Shown here in pieces: positions 1-8,491 of a stretch of 64,000 nucleotides of DNA. Numbering within the stretch: the stretch's first letter is position 1; each line of letters opens with the position of its first letter. Below the pieces are notes generated by a model. It had not been told where the DNA came from. It saw only the letters and a program-made list of their open reading frames with translations, and did not search any database. The position numbers were made by a program, and so were the translations under genes. Source of the DNA: a bacterium 336/3. GTDB lineage: Bacteria > Bacteroidota > Bacteroidia > Cytophagales > Thermonemataceae. The DNA is taken from contig LJIE01000001.1 of the NCBI GenBank assembly GCA_001281695.1, forward strand, positions 1,378,586 to 1,442,585, read 5' to 3'.

Positions 1-2658
1 TTCGCTTTCTTCACCTCTTGAAATAGGTTTCATGGATTCCTCAAAACGATTGTTGCTTTTGGGATCAAAAACAGAAAGTAAAATCAACTGATTTGCTTTT
101 CTGTTGAGTAGAATACTGCAATCTTTTTCAGAAGTAATAGCTTCACCATCAATCTTTTCGATAATCATGCCTGCTTTAATCTTAGATTGAGCATTATCAA
201 GTGGGCTACGGGAAATGATTTCAGCAATTTTAACACCATTGCTTTTATAAGAGTGGTCAGGGAAAATACCCAAAGAGGCAGTTGCATCTGTACTAGTTGT
301 TTGTGGAGAATATCTGCATCCAGTATGTGAAGCATTTAACTCTCCCAAAAGCTCTGAAAGCATTTCAGAAAAATCGTGGTTGTTATTGATATGAGGAATA
401 AAACGTTTGTATTCTTTGTAGTAAAAATTCCAATCTACTTTATGTAAATCTTTTACATAAAATTTCTTAACAACTTGCCTCCAAGCATGATCAAAAATGT
501 ATGATTTCTCCGCTACATAATTCAAATTCATTTCGCCTCTGATGTTGATAGGCTCTTTTTTACCACTTTCTACATCAATTTTAGCAATATTTCCATTAGA
601 AAGAATAAAGAGGTGTTTTCCGTCCTGACTGATTTCCATATCAGTTCCTGCATTTTTAGCAAGTAGTTTTGTTTCTTTGGTACGTAAATCTGTTACCCAC
701 AAATCGTTATCTTTTTCAAAACGAGCTAAATAAAATAGTTTTTCACCATCTTTAGAAAGTACAGCATCTGAAAGGCGAGAGGAATGTATAGTAAGTTTTA
801 CTTTTCTATTTTCTAAATCTTCCAAATCAAGAACTAAAGCATTATTTTCTTTAGAAGGTGTTTCTGTTTGTTTGTTTTTCTTGTCTTTTTTACCTGTTTC
901 TGTACTTTCAGGCTCTTTTTTGTCTTTTTTATCTTTGTCTTCTCTTTCTTTGAGCAGAGCTAATTCTTCTTTGCTTAGTTTAAATTTATCAAATGCTTGT
1001 TTATCAAAAAACATAGCATAAACATCTGTTTCACCACCCCACGAACCATGATTTTTCATGCCATCTCTATCTGAAAACCACATCATCATTTTACCTGACA
1101 TTGCCCATTTTGGACTATTATCGCTATATCCACTTTGGGTTAAGTTGATAGGGTCACTTTTTCCATCAGCATGTATCAGAGCTATTTCATTCATAAAAAT
1201 TTGCCCACCTTTAGGTATAAAACTTGAAAGCAAGTATTTGCTATCAGGTGACCATGTAAAATACTGATCGCCATCTGAATACGAATAATTATACTGACTT
1301 GGTAAAACAGTACGAATGGCTTTGCTTGCTAAATTATAAACTCTTAGTGTTACTCTTTCTTCTAAATAGGCTACTTCTTTACCATCAGGGGAGAAAATAG
1401 GTTGAAACTCTTCAGCATCTGTGGCAATAATGGCATCCTCTTTGAGTACTGTAGAAGCATAAAAATAAGGTTCTTCTTTGCGTGTGATGCTTGTTTGGTA
1501 GATATTCCAATTGTTATTGCGTTCACCTGCATATACAAGGCTTCTTCCATCAGGGCTGAAACTCAAACTACGTTCTTGCTCAGGAGTATTGGTAATACGT
1601 TTGGTAACACTGCCATCAACAGAACTTACAAAAACTTCTCCACGAAAAATAAAAGCGATTTCTTTGCCATTAGGAGAGGTCGTAAACTCAGTTGCTCCAC
1701 CTGTAATCGATACAATTTTTTCAGTGTTCAAACGGCTATCAGTAGCAATCTGAATATTGAGTTTTTGAGGTTGAGCCCCTTCTTTTAAGGTGTAAACCTC
1801 TCCGTTCCAAGTAAAACAAAGTGTTCCATTATTAGCTTGTGAAAGAAAGCGAACAGGATGTTTTTCAAAATTCGTGACTTGTTTGGCTTGAGAATTTGGG
1901 GTAATACTTGTTTTCCAGATATTGAATATACCAGATTTTTCACTTAAAAAGAATACTTCCTGATTGCCTCCTGAGGCAAAAATAGGGTTTCTGTCTTCAC
2001 CTTCAAAATTAGAAATTTTATTATAAGACTGATTTTGTGTGTCATACACCCAGATGTCCCTTGTTACTGAAGAAGTATGGTGTTTTCTCCATTTATCTTC
2101 ATAACCTTTCCAGTCTTGATAAACAATTTTAGAGCCATCAGTATTGTATCTTGCACTTTCTGCATTCAAATCTAGAAGCATTTGGGCTTGTCCACCTGAA
2201 ACAGCAACACTATATAGTTGTTCTGTTCTTGGGAACTGCATATTCTCGGCTTTTTGTTGCCGAGCACTTTGAAAAATGATGTTTTTATTGTCTGTACTAA
2301 AATCTGTTGGAAAATCACTTGATGAGTGAAATGTCAAGCGTTTGGCTTCTCCACCCATTGCAGGCATTACAAATACATCAAAATTGCCATATCTGTCTGA
2401 TGCAAAAGCAATTTGTTTTCCATCTTTGCTCCATACAGGCATAAAATCGTGAGATTCGTGAAGGGTAAGAGGAACGGCAAGCCCTCCAGTAGCACCAACT
2501 CTGTATAAATCACCTTTATAACTGAAAACAACGGTTTGTCCATCAGGCGAAATAGCAGGATAACGCATCCAAAGAGGAGAGTCTTGAGCAAAAGCATTGA
2601 AACTTAGCCAAAAACTTGCTAAAAAAGCCCAAATTTGGGATTTGAAAAATTTAAACAT
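1..2658 (-). CDS. Tricorn-like S41 family peptidase with WD40-like propeller (3' end outside window)
   Basis: The reading frame opens at an ATG at 2658 and runs open for 886 codons to the left edge, so the protein is cut before its end. It starts with a signal peptide ending in AFAQD, so it is exported. The first ~550 residues are PD40/WD40-like blades (repeated SPDG, SKDG and FASD/FTWSPD motifs), as in the propellers of tricorn protease. A Lys/Glu/Asp-rich linker follows (about 566-603), then a second propeller and a helical C1-like region. His778, in a SHTGCRY context, sits where tricorn's catalytic His lies. A PDZ-like segment begins near residue 790. The S41 nucleophile Ser is expected beyond the edge and cannot be seen. 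Known family members degrade peptides; the substrate here is unknown. Confidence 0.85.
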   Translation of the reverse strand, partial: MFKFFKSQIWAFLASFWLSFNAFAQDSPLWMRYPAISPDGQTVVFSYKGDLYRVGATGGLAVPLTLHESHDFMPVWSKDGKQIAFASDRYGNFDVFVMPAMGGEAKRLTFHSSSDFPTDFSTDNKNIIFQSARQQKAENMQFPRTEQLYSVAVSGGQAQMLLDLNAESARYNTDGSKIVYQDWKGYEDKWRKHHTSSVTRDIWVYDTQNQSYNKISNFEGEDRNPIFASGGNQEVFFLSEKSGIFNIWKTSITPNSQAKQVTNFEKHPVRFLSQANNGTLCFTWNGEVYTLKEGAQPQKLNIQIATDSRLNTEKIVSITGGATEFTTSPNGKEIAFIFRGEVFVSSVDGSVTKRITNTPEQERSLSFSPDGRSLVYAGERNNNWNIYQTSITRKEEPYFYASTVLKEDAIIATDAEEFQPIFSPDGKEVAYLEERVTLRVYNLASKAIRTVLPSQYNYSYSDGDQYFTWSPDSKYLLSSFIPKGGQIFMNEIALIHADGKSDPINLTQSGYSDNSPKWAMSGKMMMWFSDRDGMKNHGSWGGETDVYAMFFDKQAFDKFKLSKEELALLKEREDKDKKDKKEPESTETGKKDKKNKQTETPSKENNALVLDLEDLENRKVKLTIHSSRLSDAVLSKDGEKLFYLARFEKDNDLWVTDLRTKETKLLAKNAGTDMEISQDGKHLFILSNGNIAKIDVESGKKEPINIRGEMNLNYVAEKSYIFDHAWRQVVKKFYVKDLHKVDWNFYYKEYKRFIPHINNNHDFSEMLSELLGELNASHTGCRYSPQTTSTDATASLGIFPDHSYKSNGVKIAEIISRSPLDNAQSKIKAGMIIEKIDGEAITSEKDCSILLNRKANQLILLSVFDPKSNNRFEESMKPISRGEESE

Positions 2659-2741
2659 ATAAGCACAAAAGTTTAAGAAATAAAAATATATCTCACTAGA
2701 ACGTTTTTGTGCTTGCTTTCAGTATATAAAGATTTGTTTTT

Positions 2742-3758
2742 TTAAGATAAATGTTTTTGAATAACCTTAGAAATGGCTTCAAATTCTAATAAAAAGCCAT
2801 CATGACCATAGAAAGAGTCTATTTCGTGATAAATTGCATTGGGGATATGTTTGGCTAGAAACTTCTGTTCATCAACAGGGAATAAAATATCAGAGCTGAT
2901 GCCTATAACAGTTGTTTTAGCTTTGATAGCCCCCAAAGCAATTTCAATAGTTTCTCTGTTTCTGGCTACTTGATGGCTATCCATAGCCTTTGAGAGTGTC
3001 CAATAGGCAAAAGCATTGAAACGCCTCATGAGTTTTTCACCTTGATATTGCTGATAAGAAGATGCTTTGAAGTCATCTGTTTTATCAAAATCTTCTTCTT
3101 TTTGCGTTTGGTTATACGTAAACTGATTACGATAAGAAATCAGGGCAATGGCTCTTGCTGCTTTTAGACCAAGCATCCCAGCTTGGATATGGCTGTATTT
3201 CCAAGAATAATCAGCTTCAATTGCCATTCTTTGAGCCTCGTTGAAGGCAATTCCCCAAGGCGAATGAAAGGCATTGGTAGCTAGTAAAACAAGATTCTCA
3301 AATATAGAATTTTGCATAATAGCCCATTCCATAGCAATTTGACCACCCAATGAGCCACCCAAAAGCAAATGAATTCTGGGCAAATCAAGGTGTTTACGAA
3401 GTAGCTCTAAGGAATTTGCTATATCTCTAATGGTAATAAGAGGGAAATCGTGAAAATAGGGACTTTTTGTATCTGAGTTGACAGATAAAGCATGTGTAGA
3501 ACCATAACAAGAACCCAGATTATTCGCACAAACAATGAAATAACGTTCAGGGTCTAAAATATTGCCTTTGCCAAACAAACCAGACCACCAATCCGAAACG
3601 TCAGAATTGGCTGTAAGAGCATGAATAACCCAAATGACATTGCTTTTTTCGGCATTCAGTGTACCAAAAGTATGATAGGCAACTTCTAATTCGGATAATA
3701 CTTGTTTATTTTCTAAAGTAAAAGGTTGTTTATAATGAAAAATAGCTGGCTCTGTCAT
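2742..3758 (-). CDS. metX: Homoserine O-acetyltransferase
   Basis: A 338-residue alpha/beta-hydrolase acyltransferase of usual MetX length, which would transfer the acetyl group of acetyl-CoA to L-homoserine in methionine synthesis. The nucleophile elbow is GGSLGG with Ser136. The other triad residues fit the Asp in SDILFPVDEQ and the His in YGHDGF near the C-terminus. The family segment NNLGSCYGST (residues 79-88) is present, although the following residues are HALS rather than the more usual GPAS/GP type. No signal peptide, so cytoplasmic. It stands alone, divergent from a small gene 59 bp away. Succinyl-CoA use instead of acetyl-CoA cannot be excluded from sequence alone. Confidence 0.9.
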   Translation of the reverse strand: MTEPAIFHYKQPFTLENKQVLSELEVAYHTFGTLNAEKSNVIWVIHALTANSDVSDWWSGLFGKGNILDPERYFIVCANNLGSCYGSTHALSVNSDTKSPYFHDFPLITIRDIANSLELLRKHLDLPRIHLLLGGSLGGQIAMEWAIMQNSIFENLVLLATNAFHSPWGIAFNEAQRMAIEADYSWKYSHIQAGMLGLKAARAIALISYRNQFTYNQTQKEEDFDKTDDFKASSYQQYQGEKLMRRFNAFAYWTLSKAMDSHQVARNRETIEIALGAIKAKTTVIGISSDILFPVDEQKFLAKHIPNAIYHEIDSFYGHDGFLLEFEAISKVIQKHLS

Positions 3759-3817
3759 ATCAGGATTAGGAATTTTGCGTAAAAATATGTTTTTTTAGGT
3801 TCATACTTGTTGAAAAA

Positions 3818-3967
3818 ATGAAGTTTTGGAAAAAAGTATTTAAAGGGACTATAGTATGTTTATTAATTCTACGGATAGTTTTTTTAGTTTTACTCTATGT
3901 ACAAAAGCATCGTTCATGGGCTGTTTATCAAGAAAGAATTAAATTATATCAAGATAATAAAAAGTAA
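3818..3967 (+). CDS. Small single-pass membrane protein, hypothetical
   Basis: A 49-codon frame with an ATG start: a basic N-terminus (MKFWKKVFKG), one strongly hydrophobic stretch of about 20 residues, then a charged polar tail ending in QDNKK. This inside-positive, single-pass layout is what a real small membrane protein looks like. It is divergent from metX and 33 bp upstream of the next gene on the same strand. I do not recognise a family. A different frame through the same DNA (3897-4097) has no such organisation. Confidence 0.45.
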   Translation: MKFWKKVFKGTIVCLLILRIVFLVLLYVQKHRSWAVYQERIKLYQDNKK

Positions 3968-4000
3968 TAAACTCATTATCAATCCTAAAATCTTACAATT

Positions 4001-4348
4001 ATGCAAATCCATTATGCTTTGTTTTTGGCTCATCCTGCTTCCAATCCACCATTCAATATTGAATTGGGTTTGGATGGAGGTAAAACGCATATTTTAGAAA
4101 ATTGTTTGCATATCCCTGATGGAGTAAGCAGGCTAGAAAGTTTCGTGAAAGAAAATCAGGCTATTTTGTTACCTCATTTTACACTTGTATATCCAATTTA
4201 TATGGATGCGATGAACACAAGTGCCGAAAATACTATGTTACAAATTGCATGGCTCATTAAAGATGAAGCAGATGCAAAAAAATGGGGTTTTGATAGAGTA
4301 GGAGGACTGACAGGCAAAAAGCCCCAAGATTTTATAATTGATAGATAA
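4001..4348 (+). CDS. Hypothetical cytoplasmic protein, 115 aa
   Basis: Opens with ATG at 4001, 33 bp after the small membrane protein, and has no signal peptide or membrane segment. It is mixed alpha/beta with motifs such as FNIELGLDGGKTHILENCLHI and WGFDRVGGLTGKKPQDF. I do not recognise the family. It lies between a small membrane gene and radA and is followed by a hairpin that could end its transcript. Confidence that it is coding is fair, because the composition is ordinary for this genome and the competing frames carry no better protein. Confidence 0.55.
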   Translation: MQIHYALFLAHPASNPPFNIELGLDGGKTHILENCLHIPDGVSRLESFVKENQAILLPHFTLVYPIYMDAMNTSAENTMLQIAWLIKDEADAKKWGFDRVGGLTGKKPQDFIIDR

Positions 4349-4397
4349 AAAAATACTCCTCCATAAAATTACGTAGTAAATACTGACTTTTACTTTT

Positions 4398-4430
4398 AAC
4401 TTTTGGAAAATTTTAGACCCTCCAAAAGTT
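4398..4430 (+). terminator. Hairpin between the 115-aa gene and radA
   Basis: Ten-base perfect arms AACTTTTGGA (4398-4407) and TCCAAAAGTT (4421-4430) enclose a 13-base loop, and the right arm runs directly into further T residues. It lies 50 bp after the upstream stop and 18 bp before radA. It could be a Rho-independent terminator or a leader hairpin for radA. The stem is AT-rich, so its strength is uncertain. Confidence 0.4.
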
Positions 4431-4448
4431 TTTCAAATAAAAAATATC

Positions 4449-5819
4449 ATGGCAAAAGCAAAAAGCACTTATTTCTGTCAGAGTTGTGGTTACCAATCAC
4501 CAAAATGGCTTGGTAAATGCCCTTCTTGTAGTCAGTGGAATACATTTGTAGAAGAATTAGTTCAGAAAGAGGAACCTACCAAAGGCAGTTGGAAAGTATC
4601 TTCTTCTACCAAAATAACAGCCAAACCACGAAAAATTGATGAAATCAATTTTGAAGAACAGCCTCGTTTAGTTACTCCAGACAAAGAATTGAACAGAGTA
4701 CTTGGTGGGGGCATTGTGGCAGGTTCGTTGGTGCTGATTGGTGGTGAGCCAGGAATTGGAAAATCTACACTGATGCTTCAAATTGCTTTGAGTTTGCATG
4801 GCTTAAAGGTATTATATGTATCTGGAGAGGAAAGCGAACAGCAAATCAAGATGAGGGCAGAGAGATTAGAACAAAAAGGTTCTGAGTGTTATCTGCTCAC
4901 AGAAACCTCTACACAAAATATATTCAAACAGATAGAAAATTTAGAGCCTGACATTGTAGTCATTGACTCTATTCAGACACTTCATTCTTCGTTTATCGAA
5001 TCTTCAGCAGGGAGTATCTCACAAGTACGAGAGTGTACAGCCGAACTCATGAAATTTGCTAAAGAAACAGGTACACCTGTATTCTTAATTGGGCATATTA
5101 CTAAAGAAGGAACGCTTGCTGGACCAAAAGTGCTTGAACACATGGTAGATACTGTTCTGCAATTTGAAGGTGATAGGCATTTGGTTTACAGGATTTTACG
5201 TACTACAAAAAATCGCTTTGGCTCTACCTCCGAACTTGGGATTTATGAAATGGTAGGAACAGGGTTGAGAGAAGTTAGCAACCCTTCAGAAATACTGATT
5301 TCACAACGTGAGGAAAGTTTGAGTGGTGTGAGTATTGGGGCAACTTTAGAAGGGAATAGACCGTTACTCATTGAAGTACAGTCACTTGTAAGTCCATCAA
5401 ACTATGGAACGCCCCAACGCAGTAGCACAGGTTTTGATGCCAAACGTTTGAATATGCTTTTGGCTGTTTTAGAAAAAAGGGGAGGTTTTAGACTGGGTAC
5501 GCAAGATGTATTTTTGAATATTGCAGGAGGTTTGAGAGTCGAAGACCCTGCCATAGACTTGGCTGTATGTTGTTCTATTGCTTCCTCCCATGAGGATATT
5601 CCCACAAATCCTAAAATATGCTTTGCAGCCGAAATAGGGCTTGGAGGAGAAATAAGAGCCGTTACCAAAATAGAAAACAGAATTACTGAAGCTGAAAAAC
5701 TGGGTTTTCAGACCATTTATATTTCAAAATATAATCTAAAAGGCTTGAATCTATCCAATTATAAAATACAAGTAAAGGCATTCAGCAAATTGGATGAAGT
5801 TTTTAGGGAGATATTTTAA
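4449..5819 (+). CDS. radA: DNA repair protein RadA
   Basis: 456 residues, typical of RadA/Sms, the RecA-like branch-migration helicase of recombinational repair. Domains in order: N-terminal four-cysteine zinc finger (Cys10, Cys13, Cys24, Cys27); RecA-like ATPase with Walker A GEPGIGKST at 99-107; Walker B around VVIDSIQ; the RadA signature KNRFG at 254-258; and a C-terminal Lon-protease-like domain including the segment AAEIGLGGEIRAV. The Lon-like domain is not expected to be proteolytic. The start is the only good ATG just before the zinc finger. Its stop overlaps by four bases the stop of the convergent FecCD gene. Confidence 0.97.
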   Translation: MAKAKSTYFCQSCGYQSPKWLGKCPSCSQWNTFVEELVQKEEPTKGSWKVSSSTKITAKPRKIDEINFEEQPRLVTPDKELNRVLGGGIVAGSLVLIGGEPGIGKSTLMLQIALSLHGLKVLYVSGEESEQQIKMRAERLEQKGSECYLLTETSTQNIFKQIENLEPDIVVIDSIQTLHSSFIESSAGSISQVRECTAELMKFAKETGTPVFLIGHITKEGTLAGPKVLEHMVDTVLQFEGDRHLVYRILRTTKNRFGSTSELGIYEMVGTGLREVSNPSEILISQREESLSGVSIGATLEGNRPLLIEVQSLVSPSNYGTPQRSSTGFDAKRLNMLLAVLEKRGGFRLGTQDVFLNIAGGLRVEDPAIDLAVCCSIASSHEDIPTNPKICFAAEIGLGGEIRAVTKIENRITEAEKLGFQTIYISKYNLKGLNLSNYKIQVKAFSKLDEVFREIF

Positions 5820-6820
5820 AAACTTTTTCGTTTCAAAATAATCCAAATAACCAAAGGAGAGCCTATCAGTGCTGTAATGGTGTTGATAGGTAAAGCAAAA
5901 TTGGGATAAATAATATTTGACAAAATATCGCAACCCAATAGTACAATAGCCCCCAAAAGAGCTGAAGAAGGTATAAGTATCCAATGATTTTGTGTTTTAA
6001 ATACGCTTCTTGCAATATGAGGAACGGCAATTCCAATAAACCCAATGGGTCCACAAAAGGCAGTCGTAATACCAGCCAGCGAACCAACTACCATAATTAA
6101 AAGCCAGCGAAGTTTCTTGGTATTGACTCCCATACTTTTTGCATATTTTTCTCCAAGCAAAAGAATATTGAATTTCTGAGCATTGAAAAGAACAAGAATA
6201 CTCATACCAAAAATGATTACAGTCATGATAATAATTTGACTATAATTGGTTGCTCCTAAACTGCCAAATGTCCACCACAAAAAATCTCGAATCTGTTCTG
6301 GGCTACTCATAAATTGCCACAAACCAATGAAAGAAACCACTAAGCTACTGAGCATTAAGCCTACAATAAGCAATATTACATTGTTCTGTACTCTTAAACC
6401 TATCAAAAGCATGAGAAACATTACACTCATAGCTCCTGCAATGGCTAAAAAGGCAATGAGCCAATAACCACCAATTCCTAAGTTTTGTAAACTTGCCCAA
6501 CTTAAACCAGAACTAAGTGTGATGGAAGCCACCCCTAAACTTGCACCAGCAGAAATACCTAATTCTGAAGGACTTGCAAGTGGGTTTGCAAAAAAAGTCT
6601 GCATCAAAAGTCCTGAAACAGATAGAGCTATGCCTACTAAAATGGCTGTAAGGGCTTTGGGTAAGCGAAAAGCTAAAATAATCTGATTCCAAACTTCGTT
6701 TTCTTGCTTACCAACAAAGGTTTTAAGAATTTCTAAAGGACTGATGGAAACTGAACCAATCAGTAAATTACCAATAAAAAGGCAAAAAAGTAAGGCAATC
6801 AGCAAACCAAAATACTTCAC
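5816..6820 (-). CDS. FecCD-family ABC transporter permease (iron/siderophore/cobalamin type)
   Basis: A 334-residue polytopic permease of the BtuC/FecD/FhuB family, which moves iron chelates or cobalamin across the inner membrane. Diagnostic segments are the repeated hydrophobic helices, RLPKALTAILVGIALSVSG, NPLASPSELGISAGASLG and the C-terminal FCGPIGFIGIAVPHIARS. I chose GTG at 6820, because it overlaps the upstream stop as GTGA and gives the normal family length; a longer ATG-led frame from 6892 would add 24 non-homologous residues inside the upstream gene. No ATPase or binding protein gene lies next to it, so its partners must be elsewhere. The stop overlaps that of radA tail to tail. Confidence 0.9.
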   Translation of the reverse strand: MKYFGLLIALLFCLFIGNLLIGSVSISPLEILKTFVGKQENEVWNQIILAFRLPKALTAILVGIALSVSGLLMQTFFANPLASPSELGISAGASLGVASITLSSGLSWASLQNLGIGGYWLIAFLAIAGAMSVMFLMLLIGLRVQNNVILLIVGLMLSSLVVSFIGLWQFMSSPEQIRDFLWWTFGSLGATNYSQIIIMTVIIFGMSILVLFNAQKFNILLLGEKYAKSMGVNTKKLRWLLIMVVGSLAGITTAFCGPIGFIGIAVPHIARSVFKTQNHWILIPSSALLGAIVLLGCDILSNIIYPNFALPINTITALIGSPLVIWIILKRKSF

Positions 6821-7599
6821 TTGGCATTTATTTTTAGATATGTTGAAAATCCGACATTGAAAAAATGATAGGTAGAAAGGGGCTGATTCCAATCTCCTCC
6901 AAAAGAGGCATCTAATTGATAACGTTTTTTGATAATATAAATCATCCCAATATTAGCATTATGTGAACTAGAAACAGAAATACTTTTTTGAAAAGGTTCA
7001 TATCCAAATGTTTCAAAATAAGTATAAAAACCATTGGTTATATTTGAACCGATGCCCAATGTATAGGCAAATTGTGTAATATTGGTCTGAATATTTAAGA
7101 ATTCTAAACCCATATTGGAAAATGCATACCATTTAGAAGCAAAATTATACTGCATCAGAGCTTTTCCATAATGCCTCAAAGCAGTTTTTTCAAGAGATGT
7201 AGGAATAGGTATTTTACTTGTCCATAAAACACTTAAGGCAAATTTTTCTTGTTCAGGGTTATTAATTCTATATTTAAGCCCAACCGAGATTGGTGAAAAG
7301 TTTGAAATAGTAAGAGGTATTGAAAAAATAGTTTGGGATAAATGTGAATATTCATCGCCCAAACGAGCTTCTACACGTTTACTGATTCCATAACGAAGAA
7401 AAATACTTGGTATATAAAATGTTCCTAATCGAAATTTATTTTGAAAATAACCAGTTTCAGCTATTAAAAAGCCTTTAGGAGTTGTAAAAGCCGAATTGCT
7501 TACACTGGGTCTGTCAGTAGCTATTTCGTAGGTGGTAGAATCTTGGCTAAAACTCCAAAAAGGTAAAAAGAAAAGAAAGAATAAAAGTCGTTTGTTCAT
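6817..7599 (-). CDS. Predicted outer-membrane beta-barrel protein (transporter-like, phenol-degradation MetA-like fold)
   Basis: 260 residues starting at MNKRLLFFLFFLPFWSFSQ, a clear signal peptide; an ATG 24 bases upstream would only lengthen the n-region. The mature protein opens with the motif TDRPSVSNSAFTTPKGFLIAETGYF, which I associate with a widespread Bacteroidota family of outer-membrane transporter-like barrels, followed by alternating amphipathic strands. Its stop overlaps the GTG start of the FecCD permease, so the two are translationally coupled, which hints at a shared job in metal or cofactor uptake (inference). A strong hairpin lies just upstream of its start. Confidence 0.7.
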   Translation of the reverse strand: MNKRLLFFLFFLPFWSFSQDSTTYEIATDRPSVSNSAFTTPKGFLIAETGYFQNKFRLGTFYIPSIFLRYGISKRVEARLGDEYSHLSQTIFSIPLTISNFSPISVGLKYRINNPEQEKFALSVLWTSKIPIPTSLEKTALRHYGKALMQYNFASKWYAFSNMGLEFLNIQTNITQFAYTLGIGSNITNGFYTYFETFGYEPFQKSISVSSSHNANIGMIYIIKKRYQLDASFGGDWNQPLSTYHFFNVGFSTYLKINAK

Positions 7600-7605
7600 A
7601 AATGA

Positions 7606-7633
7606 TTGTGGCGTTTTATACAAAACGCCACAA
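7606..7633. promoter_or_regulatory. Perfect 12-bp hairpin immediately upstream of the barrel gene
   Basis: Arms TTGTGGCGTTTT (7606-7617) and AAAACGCCACAA (7622-7633) are perfect complements around a 4-base loop. It lies between the 202-aa gene, which ends at 7638, and the start of the barrel gene at 7599. There is no U-run after it in the direction of transcription (leftward), so it could be a terminator with weak tail, an mRNA-stability element or an attenuator-like leader. It is GC-richer than its surroundings. Confidence 0.55.
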
Positions 7634-7637
7634 TTTA

Positions 7638-8246
7638 CTACAATTTTTTACCTAATTCAAAAACTCCTTTCTGAGGATTCCAAATCAGTTGAATCTGGGC
7701 ATATCTAAACTCTTTTGCATATTGCTGGAGTTTTACTTTATCCAAATTATCTTCAGGAAAGATAGGTTGTGGGCGTAGACGAACGACTATTACATTACCA
7801 TTACGAGGTAATACATAATCAATAGCGAACTTTTGTAAATATTCCTTGGGAGGAAGAGGTTTGGTTGAGCCCCAAAAAGTGTCGTAGCCTAATAACAATA
7901 AAATTTGAGGTAATTCAGTCCATTTGCCTTTTTGTTCATTGTAGAAGCGTGTTGAATACACACTTTCATATTCTCTTCCACCATTTTCATAATATCTATA
8001 ACCATAAATTTTTGAGCCATCAGCTTTTGTAAAAGCAATAAAAGATTGCTCTGTGGTCATGTCAGAGATGTTTTCAATATTGATGAAGGCATCGTTATTG
8101 CTGGCATACAAACGATTATTGGGCAAATCCTTGAATTGTGTGCCTGGCTGTTTGTATGGAAATTGTTTGAACAAATCAGAAATGTTTTGAGCTGTACAAA
8201 CCCAAACAGTTAAACAAAATATAGAGAGAAATACTAACCTCTTCAT
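7638..8246 (-). CDS. Secreted hypothetical protein, 202 aa
   Basis: Begins with MKRLVFLSIFCLTVWVCTAQ, a signal peptide with cleavage likely after CTAQ. The mature part is mixed, with aromatic-rich stretches (GYRYYENGGREYESVYSTRFYNEQ) and no recognisable enzymatic motif. It precedes the barrel gene on the same strand with only a 38-base gap containing a hairpin, so it may head a three-gene unit with the barrel and the FecCD permease. I do not recognise a family. Confidence 0.7.
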   Translation of the reverse strand: MKRLVFLSIFCLTVWVCTAQNISDLFKQFPYKQPGTQFKDLPNNRLYASNNDAFINIENISDMTTEQSFIAFTKADGSKIYGYRYYENGGREYESVYSTRFYNEQKGKWTELPQILLLLGYDTFWGSTKPLPPKEYLQKFAIDYVLPRNGNVIVVRLRPQPIFPEDNLDKVKLQQYAKEFRYAQIQLIWNPQKGVFELGKKL

Positions 8247-8410
8247 AACAATAAAATTTGAGAATTAAATTCTAATAGCTTATACGCAAAAAGAGATGGT
8301 AAGGTTCTCAAAAAATTTCAAGATTTTAGTAAAAAAATATTTTGTAATAGTTGTGATTTTTTTGATGGTTGTACGAATAATGGAGTAAAGTGAAATTTAT
8401 TGACAAAATT

Positions 8411-8430
8411 ATCAATAAATTTTTATTGAT
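8411..8430. promoter_or_regulatory. 20-bp palindrome overlapping the -33 element: candidate operator
   Basis: Arms ATCAATAAA (8411-8419) and TTTATTGAT (8422-8430) are perfect reverse complements separated by two bases. The right arm contains the TTG used as the -33 element of the promoter at 8426-8455. This is the usual geometry of a repressor site, although AT-rich DNA makes chance palindromes more likely. Confidence 0.4.
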
Positions 8431-8455
8431 AAGCAATAAATTTTAATTATTTTTG
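8426..8455 (+). promoter_or_regulatory. Bacteroidota-type promoter for the ankyrin lipoprotein gene
   Basis: TTG at 8426-8428 and TATTTTTG at 8448-8455 match the phylum's TTG / TAnnTTTG consensus with 19 bases between. The start codon follows 36 bases later at 8492, leaving a short leader. Confidence 0.55.
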
Positions 8456-8491
8456 TATCATTATCATGTTAAACCTTAAATTCTAAGAAAA

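Noticed and set aside
1402-1788. Open frames on the + strand within the tricorn-like gene
   Set aside because: They are antisense shadows of the long minus-strand protease frame, which has clear propeller and signal-peptide features.
3897-4097. 66-codon open frame
   Set aside because: It overlaps the better supported small membrane protein (3818-3967) and the 115-aa gene in another frame, and its translation has no coherent organisation.
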